Source: Pseudomonas leptonychotis
GTDB taxonomy: Bacteria > Pseudomonadota > Gammaproteobacteria > Pseudomonadales > Pseudomonadaceae
Direction: 5' to 3'
Assembly (NCBI RefSeq): GCF_004920405.1
Contig: NZ_RFLV01000002.1
Coordinates: forward strand, 1-64,000
Length of the DNA: 64,000 nt
The notes below the pieces were generated by a model, which was given only the letters and a program-made list of their open reading frames with translations, searched no databases and had not been told where the DNA came from. Numbering within the stretch: the stretch's first letter is position 1; the number at the start of each line of letters is the position of its first letter. The position numbers and the translations under genes are program-made. This document shows, piece by piece, positions 35,528 to 44,500 of the stretch.

Positions 35528-36514
35528 TTAGTCCTGAGCGCTGGGCACATGACCGAACAAGCCCTGTGAGAAGCGCATACGCTCTTCGGCGGTTTCGACA
35601 ATGCCTTGCTTGGTCAGCTCGGCGATGCGCGCCTCAACAGCATGAGCACGGTGGGTAAGGCCGCAGTCATTGGCGATCTGAATATTCAGGCCAGGGCGCG
35701 CGTTGAGTTCGAGAATCAGCGGGCCTTTTTCCTGATCTAGCACCATGTCCACGCCGATATAGCCCAAGCCGCACAGCTCATAACAGCCGGCGGCGAGCTT
35801 CATAAAGCCATCCCAGTTCGGCAGTTGTACGCCGTCTACCGCGTTGGTGGTGTCCGGGTGTTTGCTGATCTTGTTGTTCAGCCAGGTACCGCGCAGGGTT
35901 ACCCCGGTCGCCAAATCCACACCCACACCGATAGCGCCCTGGTGCAGGTTTGCCTTACCACCGGATTGGCGGGTAGGCAGGCGCAGCATGGCCATCACTG
36001 GGTAGCCCATCAGCACAATGATGCGGATGTCTGGCACGCCTTCGTAGCTGATGCTTTTGAAGATCTGATCCGGGGTCACACGGTATTCGATCAGTGCGCG
36101 ATCTCGGTGGCCGCCGAGGGAGTAGAGACCAGTCAGAATGCTGGAAATCTGATGCTCGATTTCTTCATGACTGATGATCTTGCCCGAGACCGTTCGATAT
36201 TTGTCCTCGAAGCGATCAGCGATTACCAGAATGCCGTCACCGCCGGCACCTTGCGCCGGCTTGACCACGAAGTCTGGGCGGTCGCCGATGATTTCGCGCA
36301 GTTTATCGATGCCTTTTTCAGTATCGATTACGCCATACATTTCTGGCACATCGATGCCCGCTTCGATCGCGCGCAGCTTGGTGATGATCTTGTCATCGAC
36401 GATCGGGTACAGGTGCCGTTTGTTGTACTTCAGCACGTAGTCCGCGTTGCGTCGGTTGATGCCCATGATGCCTTTGGCTTCAAGGGCTTTCCACGTCTTG
36501 ATCAGACCGAACAT
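35528..36514 (-). CDS. Alpha-L-glutamate ligase-like ATP-grasp protein (RimK-related)
   Basis: An ATP-grasp enzyme of the RimK-related class. The ATP-binding segments are DFVVKPAQGAGGDGILVI near residue 80 and LILELNARPGLNIQIAND near 280, the latter with the metal-binding Glu-x-Asn. The N terminus MFGLIKTWKALEAKGIMGINRRN is typical of this subgroup. The acceptor substrate is unknown; related enzymes add glutamate or similar residues to a protein or small molecule. It is the last gene of a three-gene operon, 4 bp after the 7TM protein gene. Confidence 0.88.
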   Translation of the reverse strand: MFGLIKTWKALEAKGIMGINRRNADYVLKYNKRHLYPIVDDKIITKLRAIEAGIDVPEMYGVIDTEKGIDKLREIIGDRPDFVVKPAQGAGGDGILVIADRFEDKYRTVSGKIISHEEIEHQISSILTGLYSLGGHRDRALIEYRVTPDQIFKSISYEGVPDIRIIVLMGYPVMAMLRLPTRQSGGKANLHQGAIGVGVDLATGVTLRGTWLNNKISKHPDTTNAVDGVQLPNWDGFMKLAAGCYELCGLGYIGVDMVLDQEKGPLILELNARPGLNIQIANDCGLTHRAHAVEARIAELTKQGIVETAEERMRFSQGLFGHVPSAQD

Positions 36515-36518
36515 GGCA

Positions 36519-38045
36519 TTAGTCCTTGAGGAAGGCTTTAAAGCGGAACAACTCGGTCAGGCGGTAACCGCGGTAGCGACCCATCGCCAACATAAAGCCG
36601 ACCATGATCATCAGCACCGCAGGGAAGGTGAAGATGAAGTAGTTGAGTTCCTGCACGCTCATCAGCAAGTGCGCCAGGGTGGCGGCGAACAGCGTGCCGA
36701 TGGCTACTTTAAAGGCATGGCCACCACCACGTTCTTCCCAGGTGATGGACAGACGTTCGATGGTCATGGTCAGAATCACCATTGGGAACAGCGCTACCGA
36801 TAGACCGCGCTCAAGTCCGAGTTTGTGGCTGAACAGGCTGATGGCCGCGATCAGCACCACAACGAAGGTCAGTACCACGGACAGGCGCGGTAGCATCTGC
36901 AGTTTCAAGTGCTCAAGGTAGGAGCGCAGCGATAAACCTAGTGCTGTGATGATGGTGAAGAACACAATCCCGTAGCCCAGCTGCATCTCGCGGAAGGCGA
37001 GGGCAATCAGAACTGGGGTAAAGGTCCCCAGTGTTTGCAGGCCGCCGAGGTTACGCAGAATCAGGATGACCAGCACGCCGATCGGGATCATCACCATGAT
37101 CATGAAGGTTTGCTGGGTCTGCAGCGGCAGGCCATACAGGGTGTATTCGAGGAAGTCGGCGTCGGTGTTTTCGTCGGTCAATTTGGCCAAACGAATGGCG
37201 TTCATTTCGCTGTTGTCCAGGCTGAAGCTAACTTGCGCCTGTTTACCGCCTTCAAGGCTGACCAGCTCGTCATCACCAGTCCACCACACTAAGCGATCAG
37301 CCGGCAGGCCTTGCTCGCCGGTTTCCGGGCTGAAGTACAGCCAGTTTTCACCGTTGAAACTGCGCAGCCAGAGTTCCGGGCTTTGCTGGATGTCGGCGGC
37401 CAGGCGGATGGTGTGCACGCGCTGCATAGGGACGTGGGCAATCGACAAGAGCAGCTCGATGACCTTGGCTTTTTTCGACGTTGATGCATCGCCGCCGAGC
37501 AGTAATTTGACGTTGTCGTCATTGCGGTTATTAACCCGCTTAATGGTCTCGCTGATAAACGTCTCAACATCCGCCGAGTGCTGACGAATCGGCGCCAATA
37601 GCGCTTCTGCGGCAATCTTCTCAGCCCCTTCAACCGGGATGCTGTCGCGGAAGATAGGGCCCTTGGCCTTGGCTTGCTCGCCGCTGTAGCGCTTGGTCAA
37701 CACCAGGCGGTAATACAGTGTTTGCTTGCCATTGGCGCGCCGCGCAGACCAGGTCACTTTGCGGTTGCCGTCGGCGCGGTTGATGCTCACACCGTAATTG
37801 TTGGAGATAAAACTCTCATTAAGGCTGACAAAATCTTGTGCCAGCGGGGGCACAAACATTTGCAGCTTGACCGGCTCGCGTGGGCTGGCCAGGAACTCGA
37901 CTTTGGCGTCGATATTCCACAGGTCATCAGTCTCGTCTTCGGTCATAGGGATGCCGAGAATAAAGATCTGATAAGCCGTAATCAGAATGCCCAGGCTCAC
38001 AAGGAGTATGACCAGGACTTTCAGATGGAGGGTAAGAGAGCGCAT
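36519..38045 (-). CDS. 7TM-domain membrane protein with inactive transglutaminase-like periplasmic domain
   Basis: The layout is an N-terminal membrane helix (LHLKVLVILLVSLGILITAY), a large periplasmic domain of about 300 residues with a transglutaminase-like fold that appears to lack the catalytic cysteine, and a C-terminal block of about seven helices beginning at TFMIMVMIPIGVLVILIL. A cytoplasmic linker has YLEHLKLQMLPRLSVVLTF. This architecture is the UUP1/7TM_transglut family and almost always sits between a retropepsin-like protein and an ATP-grasp ligase, as here. Gaps to its neighbours are 4-5 bp. It may be a transporter or scaffold; the role is not established from the sequence. Confidence 0.85.
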   Translation of the reverse strand: MRSLTLHLKVLVILLVSLGILITAYQIFILGIPMTEDETDDLWNIDAKVEFLASPREPVKLQMFVPPLAQDFVSLNESFISNNYGVSINRADGNRKVTWSARRANGKQTLYYRLVLTKRYSGEQAKAKGPIFRDSIPVEGAEKIAAEALLAPIRQHSADVETFISETIKRVNNRNDDNVKLLLGGDASTSKKAKVIELLLSIAHVPMQRVHTIRLAADIQQSPELWLRSFNGENWLYFSPETGEQGLPADRLVWWTGDDELVSLEGGKQAQVSFSLDNSEMNAIRLAKLTDENTDADFLEYTLYGLPLQTQQTFMIMVMIPIGVLVILILRNLGGLQTLGTFTPVLIALAFREMQLGYGIVFFTIITALGLSLRSYLEHLKLQMLPRLSVVLTFVVVLIAAISLFSHKLGLERGLSVALFPMVILTMTIERLSITWEERGGGHAFKVAIGTLFAATLAHLLMSVQELNYFIFTFPAVLMIMVGFMLAMGRYRGYRLTELFRFKAFLKD

Positions 38046-38050
38046 GGGAA

Positions 38051-38587
38051 TTACTCGCCAGGGTTTGCGTCAGGGGTGCAGGCAGGTTTGCCTGCGGCGT
38101 ATTTAAGACTTGGGTCGACCAGGGCCGAAAAACGCTTGAGCGCCTCGGAGCCTATCAACAACGGGTATTGGAAAGCACTACGGTCAGTCAAGTTCACTTC
38201 AATTGTGCGCAGGGCTTGGCCCATACAAATATCCATTTCAATCACTGGGCGTGCTGTGTAGGTTTTTTCTTCCTCTGGATCATAGTCGCCTGCGCGGCGT
38301 TTGATCTTGCTGATACGCGCTAAAGGTCGTTCGATCGGGCTGCTGTGCGCCTCGTCGATTGCCAAGTAGAAGCGTACCCAGGTTTCGCCATCGCGCTTGA
38401 AGCGTTTGATGTCGCGCGCACTGAGTGATGCAGTTTTAGCCCCGGTGTCGAGTTTGGCGGCTAATTTCAGGTCGAGGTCGAATAAGCGGACGTATTCATT
38501 AAGCCCATAGACTGTCTTCTCCGCGGCGAGACTCAGGCCGGGAGTAAGTAGCAGGCATAGCAGCAAGAGGAAGGGCTTTAGTGTCAT
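38051..38587 (-). CDS. Retropepsin-like aspartic protease family protein (Zn_protease/RimB-type)
   Basis: A signal peptide (MTLKPFLLLLCLLLTPGLSLAA) precedes a small aspartic-protease-like domain with the catalytic DTGA at residues 47-50 (AAKLDTGAKTASLSARDI). The family was long annotated as ATP-dependent zinc protease, but the D-T-G-A motif is that of retropepsins. Conserved LLIGSEALKRFSALVDPS ends the fold. The 178-residue length is usual. As first gene of the operon with the 7TM protein and ATP-grasp ligase, it probably works in the periplasm on the same pathway. Confidence 0.87.
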   Translation of the reverse strand: MTLKPFLLLLCLLLTPGLSLAAEKTVYGLNEYVRLFDLDLKLAAKLDTGAKTASLSARDIKRFKRDGETWVRFYLAIDEAHSSPIERPLARISKIKRRAGDYDPEEEKTYTARPVIEMDICMGQALRTIEVNLTDRSAFQYPLLIGSEALKRFSALVDPSLKYAAGKPACTPDANPGE

Positions 38588-38891
38588 AAGTCCTGGGGCA
38601 TGGTGTTAAGGGTGAGCCGAGCACATGACGGATAGCGCGTGTTGCAGTTGGCGTACCCGGGGTTGGAGTCTAGCAGGCAGCCTGGAAATCCTTTGCAAAC
38701 GATAAGCAGGCGGCATTCTACCATGGGCTTTTTCAGTCAGGACAGGCGCTTATGCGCGTTTATGCAAGTAAGGTCGCGGTTGGAGCTGGGTAGTGCGGCT
38801 TGCATACTGTCAACAATATGGTCTGCGTGTTTGACATTTATAGCCTCTAAGCGTAGTTTTTCAGTCACATATTTTAACTAGTGTCGACAAT
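38588..38891. promoter_or_regulatory. Divergent promoter region of the retropepsin operon and the prp operon
   Basis: These 304 bases hold no gene. A TTGACA at 38831-38836 and TAGTTT at 38854-38859 with 17-bp spacing form a plausible prp promoter. A motif TGTC(A/G)ACAATATG occurs at 38808-38820 and at 38882-38894; the second copy includes the GntR start codon. Its core TGTCGACA is a palindrome, as expected for FCD-type GntR operators, which suggests autorepression relieved by a propionate-derived metabolite. Confidence 0.5.
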
Positions 38892-39629
38892 ATGCTTGAT
38901 GCGATTGAGCTGCCTGAACCCGGTCAAGAAGACCCTGAAACCCTTTCTGAGCAGGTTTTTAGGCGTATACAGGCCGCCATCGTCAAGGGCGATATTGCTC
39001 CCGGTAGCAAGATTTCCGAGCCGGAGCTGGCGCGCACCTATGGTATTAGCCGTGGTCCGCTGCGTGAGGCCATTCACCGCCTGGAAGGCCAGCGTTTGCT
39101 GGTGCGCATACCGCACATCGGGGCGCGGGTCGTCTCGCTCAGTCACGCCGAGCTGATTGAACTCTATGAGATTCGTGAGTCGTTGGAAGGCATGGCCTGT
39201 CGCCTGGCGGCGGAGCGCATGACTGCCGCAGAAATCGACGAGCTGCGTGCGGTGCTTGATCTGCATGAGCAGGATGCGGCGTTCAAGGCTGGCGTTGGTT
39301 ACTACCAACAGGAAGGCGACTTTGATTTTCATTACCGAATTATTCAGGGCAGTGGCAATAAAACCCTGACCCAGATGCTCTGCGGCGAGCTGTATCAGCT
39401 AGTGCGCATGTATCGCCTGCAGTTTTCTGCCACGCCAAACCGGCCGCGCCAAGCATTCGCTGAGCATCACCGCATTCTTGATGCCATCGCCGAGCGTGAC
39501 GGCGAGCTGGCCGAATTATTGATGCGCCGGCATATCGGCGCCTCCAAACGCAATATTGAGCGTCACTTCGCCATCAGTATGGGGCAGGGCGCATCCAGCA
39601 AAACAGCCAAAACCCGAGGTGAGTCATGA
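38892..39629 (+). CDS. GntR-family (FCD) regulator of the methylcitrate operon
   Basis: The N-terminal winged helix reads [40 protein letters not shown] and [10 protein letters not shown]. The all-helical FCD effector domain follows, with the metal-site residues [19 protein letters not shown] and FAEHHRIL. By position it controls prpB onward, responding to a propionate-derived metabolite such as 2-methylcitrate; this is inferred. No Shine-Dalgarno is visible before the ATG, which lies inside an operator-like motif. The stop overlaps the prpB start by 4 bp. Confidence 0.92.
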   Translation: MLDAIELPEPGQEDPETLSEQVFRRIQAAIVKGDIAPGSKISEPELARTYGISRGPLREAIHRLEGQRLLVRIPHIGARVVSLSHAELIELYEIRESLEGMACRLAAERMTAAEIDELRAVLDLHEQDAAFKAGVGYYQQEGDFDFHYRIIQGSGNKTLTQMLCGELYQLVRMYRLQFSATPNRPRQAFAEHHRILDAIAERDGELAELLMRRHIGASKRNIERHFAISMGQGASSKTAKTRGES

Positions 39630-40510
39630 GCGTGAAAAGTCCTGGCCAGCGTTTCCGTGATGCGGTTGCCGAAGAGCACCCGTTGCAAGTTATCGGCGCG
39701 ATTAACGCCAACCATGCGCTGCTGGCCAAGCGCGCCGGTTTCAAGGCTATTTATCTGTCCGGTGGCGGTGTGGCGGCGGGTTCGCTCGGCTTGCCAGATT
39801 TGGGTATTACCGGCCTGGATGACGTACTCACCGATGTGCGCCGCATCACCGATGTCTGCGACTTGCCGCTGCTGGTGGATGTCGACACCGGGTTTGGCAG
39901 CTCGGCCTTTAACGTTGCGCGCACGGTCAAGTCGATGATCAAGTTCGGTGCGGCGGCGATTCATATTGAAGATCAGGTGGGGGCCAAGCGCTGCGGCCAT
40001 CGCCCGAACAAAGAGATCGTTTCCCAGCAGGAGATGGTTGACCGCATCAAGGCCGCCGTTGACGCCCGAACCGATGACAGCTTCGTGATCATGGCGCGCA
40101 CCGATGCCTTGGCGGTTGAAGGTTTGAATTCAGCCTTGGATCGCGCCGCAGCTTGTGTCGAGGCGGGTGCTGACATGATCTTCCCCGAGGCGATCACCGA
40201 ACTGGCGATGTACAAAACCTTCGCCGATCGCGTCAAAGCGCCGATTCTGGCCAATATCACCGAATTCGGTGCGACGCCGCTGTACACCACTGAAGAGCTG
40301 GCCTCGGTGGATGTCGGCCTTGTGCTGTACCCGCTGTCGGCCTTCCGCGCCATGAACAAGGCCGCTGAAAACGTCTACATGGCCGTGCGCCGCGACGGTA
40401 CGCAGAAGAATGTCATCGACACCATGCAAACCCGTATGGAGTTGTATGAGCGCATCAATTATCACGCCTTTGAGCAGAGCCTCGACGCGCTGTTTGCCGC
40501 CAAAAAATAA
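39626..40510 (+). CDS. prpB: 2-methylisocitrate lyase
   Basis: PrpB cleaves 2-methylisocitrate to pyruvate and succinate, the last step of the methylcitrate cycle. The isocitrate-lyase-superfamily barrel shows [17 protein letters not shown] at the substrate site, [12 protein letters not shown] for Mg2+ binding, and the catalytic loop [11 protein letters not shown] with the essential cysteine. The length of 294 residues is normal. The ATG overlaps the regulator stop (ATGA), giving translational coupling at the head of the operon. Confidence 0.96.
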   Translation: MSVKSPGQRFRDAVAEEHPLQVIGAINANHALLAKRAGFKAIYLSGGGVAAGSLGLPDLGITGLDDVLTDVRRITDVCDLPLLVDVDTGFGSSAFNVARTVKSMIKFGAAAIHIEDQVGAKRCGHRPNKEIVSQQEMVDRIKAAVDARTDDSFVIMARTDALAVEGLNSALDRAAACVEAGADMIFPEAITELAMYKTFADRVKAPILANITEFGATPLYTTEELASVDVGLVLYPLSAFRAMNKAAENVYMAVRRDGTQKNVIDTMQTRMELYERINYHAFEQSLDALFAAKK

Positions 40511-40582
40511 CCGGAGCGCGGGTCTTAGCCGCCTGCGCATAACAAGAACAGCCCGACCGGATCGGATCAGGAGAGTTGAGTC

Positions 40583-41746
40583 ATGAGTGCGACCCCAGAA
40601 ACCACCACCCCAGGCTTTAAGCCAAAAAAATCCGTGGCCCTGAGCGGCACCGCCGCCGGCAACACCGCCCTGTGCACCGTCGGCCGAACCGGTAACGACC
40701 TGCACTACCGTGGCTATGACGTGCTCGATTTCGCCAATCGCTGCGAGTTCGAGGAAATTGCTCACCTGCTGGTCCACGGTAAGCTGCCGAATGTTGCCGA
40801 GTTGGCGGGTTATAAAGCCAAGCTCAAGGCTCTGCGTGGCCTGCCGGCGAGTCTCAAGGTCAGCCTTGAGCAGCTGCCGCCGTCGGCGCATCCGATGGAC
40901 GTGATGCGTACTGCCGTGTCCGTATTGGGTTGTGTGTCGCCGGAGAAGGGCGATCACAACCATCCGGGCGCCCGTGATATCGCCGACAAGCTGATGGCGT
41001 CCCTGGGCGGCGCACTGCTGTACTGGTACCACTTCAGCCACAACGGCAAGCGCATTGAGGTGCAAACCGACGATGATTCCATTGGCGGTCACTTTCTCCA
41101 TCTGCTGCACGGCGAAAAGCCACGCGAGTCGTGGGTACGTGCCATGCACACCTCGCTCAACCTGTACGCCGAGCACGAATTCAACGCCTCCACCTTCACC
41201 TCGCGGGTCATCGCCGGCACCGGTTCGGACATGTACTCCTGCATCGCCGGCGGTATTGGTGCGTTGCGCGGGCCAAAGCACGGCGGCGCCAACGAAGTGG
41301 CCTTCGAGATTCAGAAGCGCTACGACAATCCGGACGAAGCCGAGGCTGATATCCGCGCCCGCGTTGAGCGCAAAGAAGTGGTGATTGGTTTCGGCCACCC
41401 GGTCTATACCGTCAGCGATCCGCGCAACAAGGTGATCAAGGACGTTGCGCGCGAGCTCTCTGCCGAGCAGGGCAATATGAAGATGTACGACATTGCCGAG
41501 CGCCTGGAGTCGACCATGTGGGAGATCAAGAAGATGTTCCCCAACCTCGATTGGTTCAGCGCCGTCAGCTACCACATGATGGGCATACCGACGGCCATGT
41601 TTACCCCGTTGTTCGTGATGGCGCGTACCTCGGGTTGGTCCAGCCACGTGATCGAGCAACGTATCGACGGCAAGATCATTCGCCCAAGCGCTAATTACGT
41701 TGGCCCGGAAGACGTCAAGTTCGTGCCGCTCCAGGAGCGTCCATAA
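40583..41746 (+). CDS. prpC: 2-methylcitrate synthase
   Basis: PrpC condenses propionyl-CoA with oxaloacetate to 2-methylcitrate. The citrate-synthase fold is compact (387 residues) as usual for the PrpC class. It has [10 protein letters not shown] near the N terminus and the active-site segments [24 protein letters not shown] and [14 protein letters not shown], ending in [26 protein letters not shown] lies before the ATG. The gap to acnD is 2 bp. Confidence 0.96.
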   Translation: MSATPETTTPGFKPKKSVALSGTAAGNTALCTVGRTGNDLHYRGYDVLDFANRCEFEEIAHLLVHGKLPNVAELAGYKAKLKALRGLPASLKVSLEQLPPSAHPMDVMRTAVSVLGCVSPEKGDHNHPGARDIADKLMASLGGALLYWYHFSHNGKRIEVQTDDDSIGGHFLHLLHGEKPRESWVRAMHTSLNLYAEHEFNASTFTSRVIAGTGSDMYSCIAGGIGALRGPKHGGANEVAFEIQKRYDNPDEAEADIRARVERKEVVIGFGHPVYTVSDPRNKVIKDVARELSAEQGNMKMYDIAERLESTMWEIKKMFPNLDWFSAVSYHMMGIPTAMFTPLFVMARTSGWSSHVIEQRIDGKIIRPSANYVGPEDVKFVPLQERP

Positions 41747-41748
41747 CC

Positions 41749-44370
41749 ATGACCATTACCCTGAACAGCCAATACCGCAAACCGCTGCCCGGCACCGTGC
41801 TGGATTACTTCGACACCCGTGAGGCGGTTGATGCCATCGCCCCGGGAGCGTACGCCAAGCTGCCTTACGTCTCCCGCGTGCTGGCCGAGCAGTTGGTGCG
41901 TCGCTGTGACCCTGCGTTGCTCACCGATGTGCTGAAGCAGCTGATCGAGCGCAAGCGTGACTTGGATTTCCCCTGGTACCCGGCTCGCGTGGTCTGCCAT
42001 GACATTCTCGGCCAGACCGCGCTGGTCGACCTGGCCGGTTTGCGCGATGCGATTGCCGAGCAAGGCGGCGACCCGTCCAAGGTCAACCCTGTGGTGCCGA
42101 CCCAGCTGATTGTCGACCACTCGCTGGCTGTTGAGGCCGCAGGTTTCGATCCAGACGCCTTCGAGAAGAACCGCGCCATCGAGGACCGCCGTAACGAAGA
42201 TCGCTTCCACTTTATCGAGTGGACCAAGACCGCATTCAAGAACGTCGATGTGATCCCGGCCGGCAACGGCATCATGCACCAGATCAACCTGGAGAAAATG
42301 AGCCCGGTTATCCAGGCGCGTGGCGGCGTAGCTTTTCCGGATACCTGCGTCGGCACTGACAGCCACACCCCGCACGTTGATGCCTTGGGCGTTATTGCCG
42401 TAGGCGTCGGCGGCCTGGAAGCCGAAACCGTGATGCTGGGCCGCGCCTCGATGATGCGCCTGCCCGATATCGTCGGCGTCGAGCTGACCGGCAAGCGCCA
42501 GCCGGGTATCACCGCCACGGATATCGTCCTGGCCATCACCGAGTTTCTGCGTGCCGAGCGGGTGGTCGGTGCTTGGGTTGAGTTCTTCGGTGAGGGCGCC
42601 AACAGCCTGACCATCGGCGATCGTGCAACCATCTCCAACATGTGTCCGGAATACGGTGCCACGGCCTCGATGTTCTACATCGACCAGCAAACCATCGACT
42701 ACCTCAAACTCACCGGCCGCGAGCCAGAGCAAGTGGCGCTGGTCGAGCATTACGCTAAGACCACTGGTCTGTGGGCCGATGCGCTGGTCACCGCCGAATA
42801 CGAGCGGGTGCTGAGCTTCGACCTATCTACCGTAGTGCGCAACATGGCCGGGCCGAGCAATCCGCATCGCCGCCTGCCGACCTCTGCTTTGAATGAGCGC
42901 GGCATTGCCGATGGAGCCAAGCTGGCATCCGGCAAGGCTGAAGAGGCTGGCGGTTTGATGCCCGATGGTGCGGTGATCATCGCCGCTATTACCAGCTGCA
43001 CCAACACCTCCAACCCGCGCAACGTGGTAGCCGCTGCTCTGGTGGCGAAGAAGGCCAACGCCCTCGGCCTGCAGCGCAAGCCGTGGGTGAAGACCTCGTT
43101 CGCGCCAGGCTCCAAGGTCGCCAAGTTGTACCTGGAAGATGCCGGGCTGCTGACCGAGTTGGAGCAGCTGGGGTTCGGCATTGTGGGCTACGCCTGCACC
43201 ACTTGTAACGGCATGTCCGGCGCGCTGGACCCACTGATCCAGCAGGAAATTATCGACCGCGACCTGTATGCCACTGCTGTGTTGAGCGGTAACCGCAACT
43301 TCGACGGACGTATTCATCCTTACGCCAAGCAGGCTTTCCTCGCCTCGCCACCGTTAGTGGTGGCCTATGCCATCGCCGGCACCATTCGCTTTGATATTGA
43401 GCAAGACGTGCTGGGCCATGACCAGCAGGGCAATCCGGTGACGCTGAAAGACCTGTGGCCGAGCGATGAGGAAATCGACGCCATCGTCGCCTCTAGCGTT
43501 AAGCCCGAGCAGTTCCATCAGGTGTACATCCCCATGTTCGACCTTGGCGCTGTGACTGAAGCCGAAAGCCCGCTGTATGACTGGCGTCCGATGTCTACCT
43601 ACATCCGTCGTCCGCCTTACTGGGAAGGCGCGCTCGCCGGCGAGCGGACGCTCAAGGGCATGTTGCCGCTGGCGGTGCTGCCGGACAACATCACCACCGA
43701 CCACCTGTCGCCGTCCAATGCGATTTTGCTTAATTCGGCTGCAGGCGAGTACCTGCACAAAATGGGTTTGCCGGAGGAGGACTTCAACTCCTACGCCACC
43801 CACCGTGGTGACCACTTGACCGCGCAGCGCGCCACCTTCGCCAACCCGCAGCTGGTTAACGAGATGGCCGTGGTTGATGGACAGGTGAAGAAAGGTTCGC
43901 TGGCCCGCATCGAGCCTGAAGGCAAGGTCGTGCGTATGTGGGAAGCCATCGAAACCTACATGGGGCGCAAGCAGAACCTGATCATCATCGCCGGCGCCGA
44001 CTACGGCCAGGGCAGCTCGCGTGACTGGGCCGCAAAGGGGCCTCGTCTGGCCGGTGTTGAGGTGATTGCGGCCGAAGGCTTCGAGCGTATCCACCGTACC
44101 AACCTGATCGGCATGGGCGTGCTGCCGCTGGAGTTCAAACCCGGCACCACGCGTCTGACCTTAGGTATCGACGGTACTGAAAGCTATGACGTGATCGGTG
44201 AGCGCACCCCGCGTGCAACGATGACCCTGGTGATCAATCGCCGTAATGGCGAGCGCGTTGAAGTCCCCATGACCTGCCGACTGGACAGCGATGAAGAGGT
44301 GCTGGTGTACGAAGCCGGTGGTGTGCTGCAGCGCTTCGCCCAGGACTTCCTTGAGGCGACCAAGGGCTGA
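41749..44370 (+). CDS. acnD: 2-methylcitrate dehydratase, Fe/S-dependent (AcnD)
   Basis: AcnD dehydrates 2-methylcitrate to trans-2-methylaconitate and is the aconitase-type alternative to PrpD. Cluster-binding cysteines are in AITSCTNTSNPRN and ACTTCNGMSG; the C-terminal swivel domain has DYGQGSSRDWAAKGP. The 873-residue length suits this branch. It requires the PrpF isomerase, encoded next, because its product has the wrong double-bond geometry for the following aconitase step. An intrinsic terminator and a repeat element separate it from prpF. Confidence 0.95.
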   Translation: MTITLNSQYRKPLPGTVLDYFDTREAVDAIAPGAYAKLPYVSRVLAEQLVRRCDPALLTDVLKQLIERKRDLDFPWYPARVVCHDILGQTALVDLAGLRDAIAEQGGDPSKVNPVVPTQLIVDHSLAVEAAGFDPDAFEKNRAIEDRRNEDRFHFIEWTKTAFKNVDVIPAGNGIMHQINLEKMSPVIQARGGVAFPDTCVGTDSHTPHVDALGVIAVGVGGLEAETVMLGRASMMRLPDIVGVELTGKRQPGITATDIVLAITEFLRAERVVGAWVEFFGEGANSLTIGDRATISNMCPEYGATASMFYIDQQTIDYLKLTGREPEQVALVEHYAKTTGLWADALVTAEYERVLSFDLSTVVRNMAGPSNPHRRLPTSALNERGIADGAKLASGKAEEAGGLMPDGAVIIAAITSCTNTSNPRNVVAAALVAKKANALGLQRKPWVKTSFAPGSKVAKLYLEDAGLLTELEQLGFGIVGYACTTCNGMSGALDPLIQQEIIDRDLYATAVLSGNRNFDGRIHPYAKQAFLASPPLVVAYAIAGTIRFDIEQDVLGHDQQGNPVTLKDLWPSDEEIDAIVASSVKPEQFHQVYIPMFDLGAVTEAESPLYDWRPMSTYIRRPPYWEGALAGERTLKGMLPLAVLPDNITTDHLSPSNAILLNSAAGEYLHKMGLPEEDFNSYATHRGDHLTAQRATFANPQLVNEMAVVDGQVKKGSLARIEPEGKVVRMWEAIETYMGRKQNLIIIAGADYGQGSSRDWAAKGPRLAGVEVIAAEGFERIHRTNLIGMGVLPLEFKPGTTRLTLGIDGTESYDVIGERTPRATMTLVINRRNGERVEVPMTCRLDSDEEVLVYEAGGVLQRFAQDFLEATKG

Positions 44371-44375
44371 CCCGT

Positions 44376-44402
44376 AACCGGGGCGACAATGCCCCGGTTT
44401 TT
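44376..44402 (+). terminator. Intrinsic terminator between acnD and prpF
   Basis: AACCGGGGC (44376-44384) pairs with GCCCCGGTT (44391-44399) around a 6-base loop, followed by TTT. It lies within the prp operon and is directly followed by an inverted repeat element. Confidence 0.8.
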
Positions 44403-44477
44403 CGTAGGGTGGGTCACGCTGTATCGATCCACCCTGACCGCATGTGCGGTGGATGGAAAAACGCCATCCACCCTACG
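44403..44477. repeat. 75-bp inverted repeat element, copy 1
   Basis: The element starts with CGTAGGGTGG and ends with its complement CCACCCTACG. Inside, GATCCACC pairs with GGTGGAT. Copy 2 is at 57975-58045. Elements with these ends look like short non-autonomous dispersed repeats of pseudomonad genomes. It sits directly after the acnD terminator. Confidence 0.85.
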
Positions 44478-44500
44478 GTTTCAAAGGCCAGGTAATCACC

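Noticed and set aside
40130..41659. A 509-codon open frame on the minus strand opposite prpB and prpC
   Set aside because: It is the antisense shadow of strongly conserved genes with GC-biased third positions. Its product has no recognisable domain, and there is no ribosome binding site.
44444..44500. Earlier start for prpF
   Set aside because: The extra residues are encoded by the inverted repeat element, so they cannot be part of a conserved enzyme.
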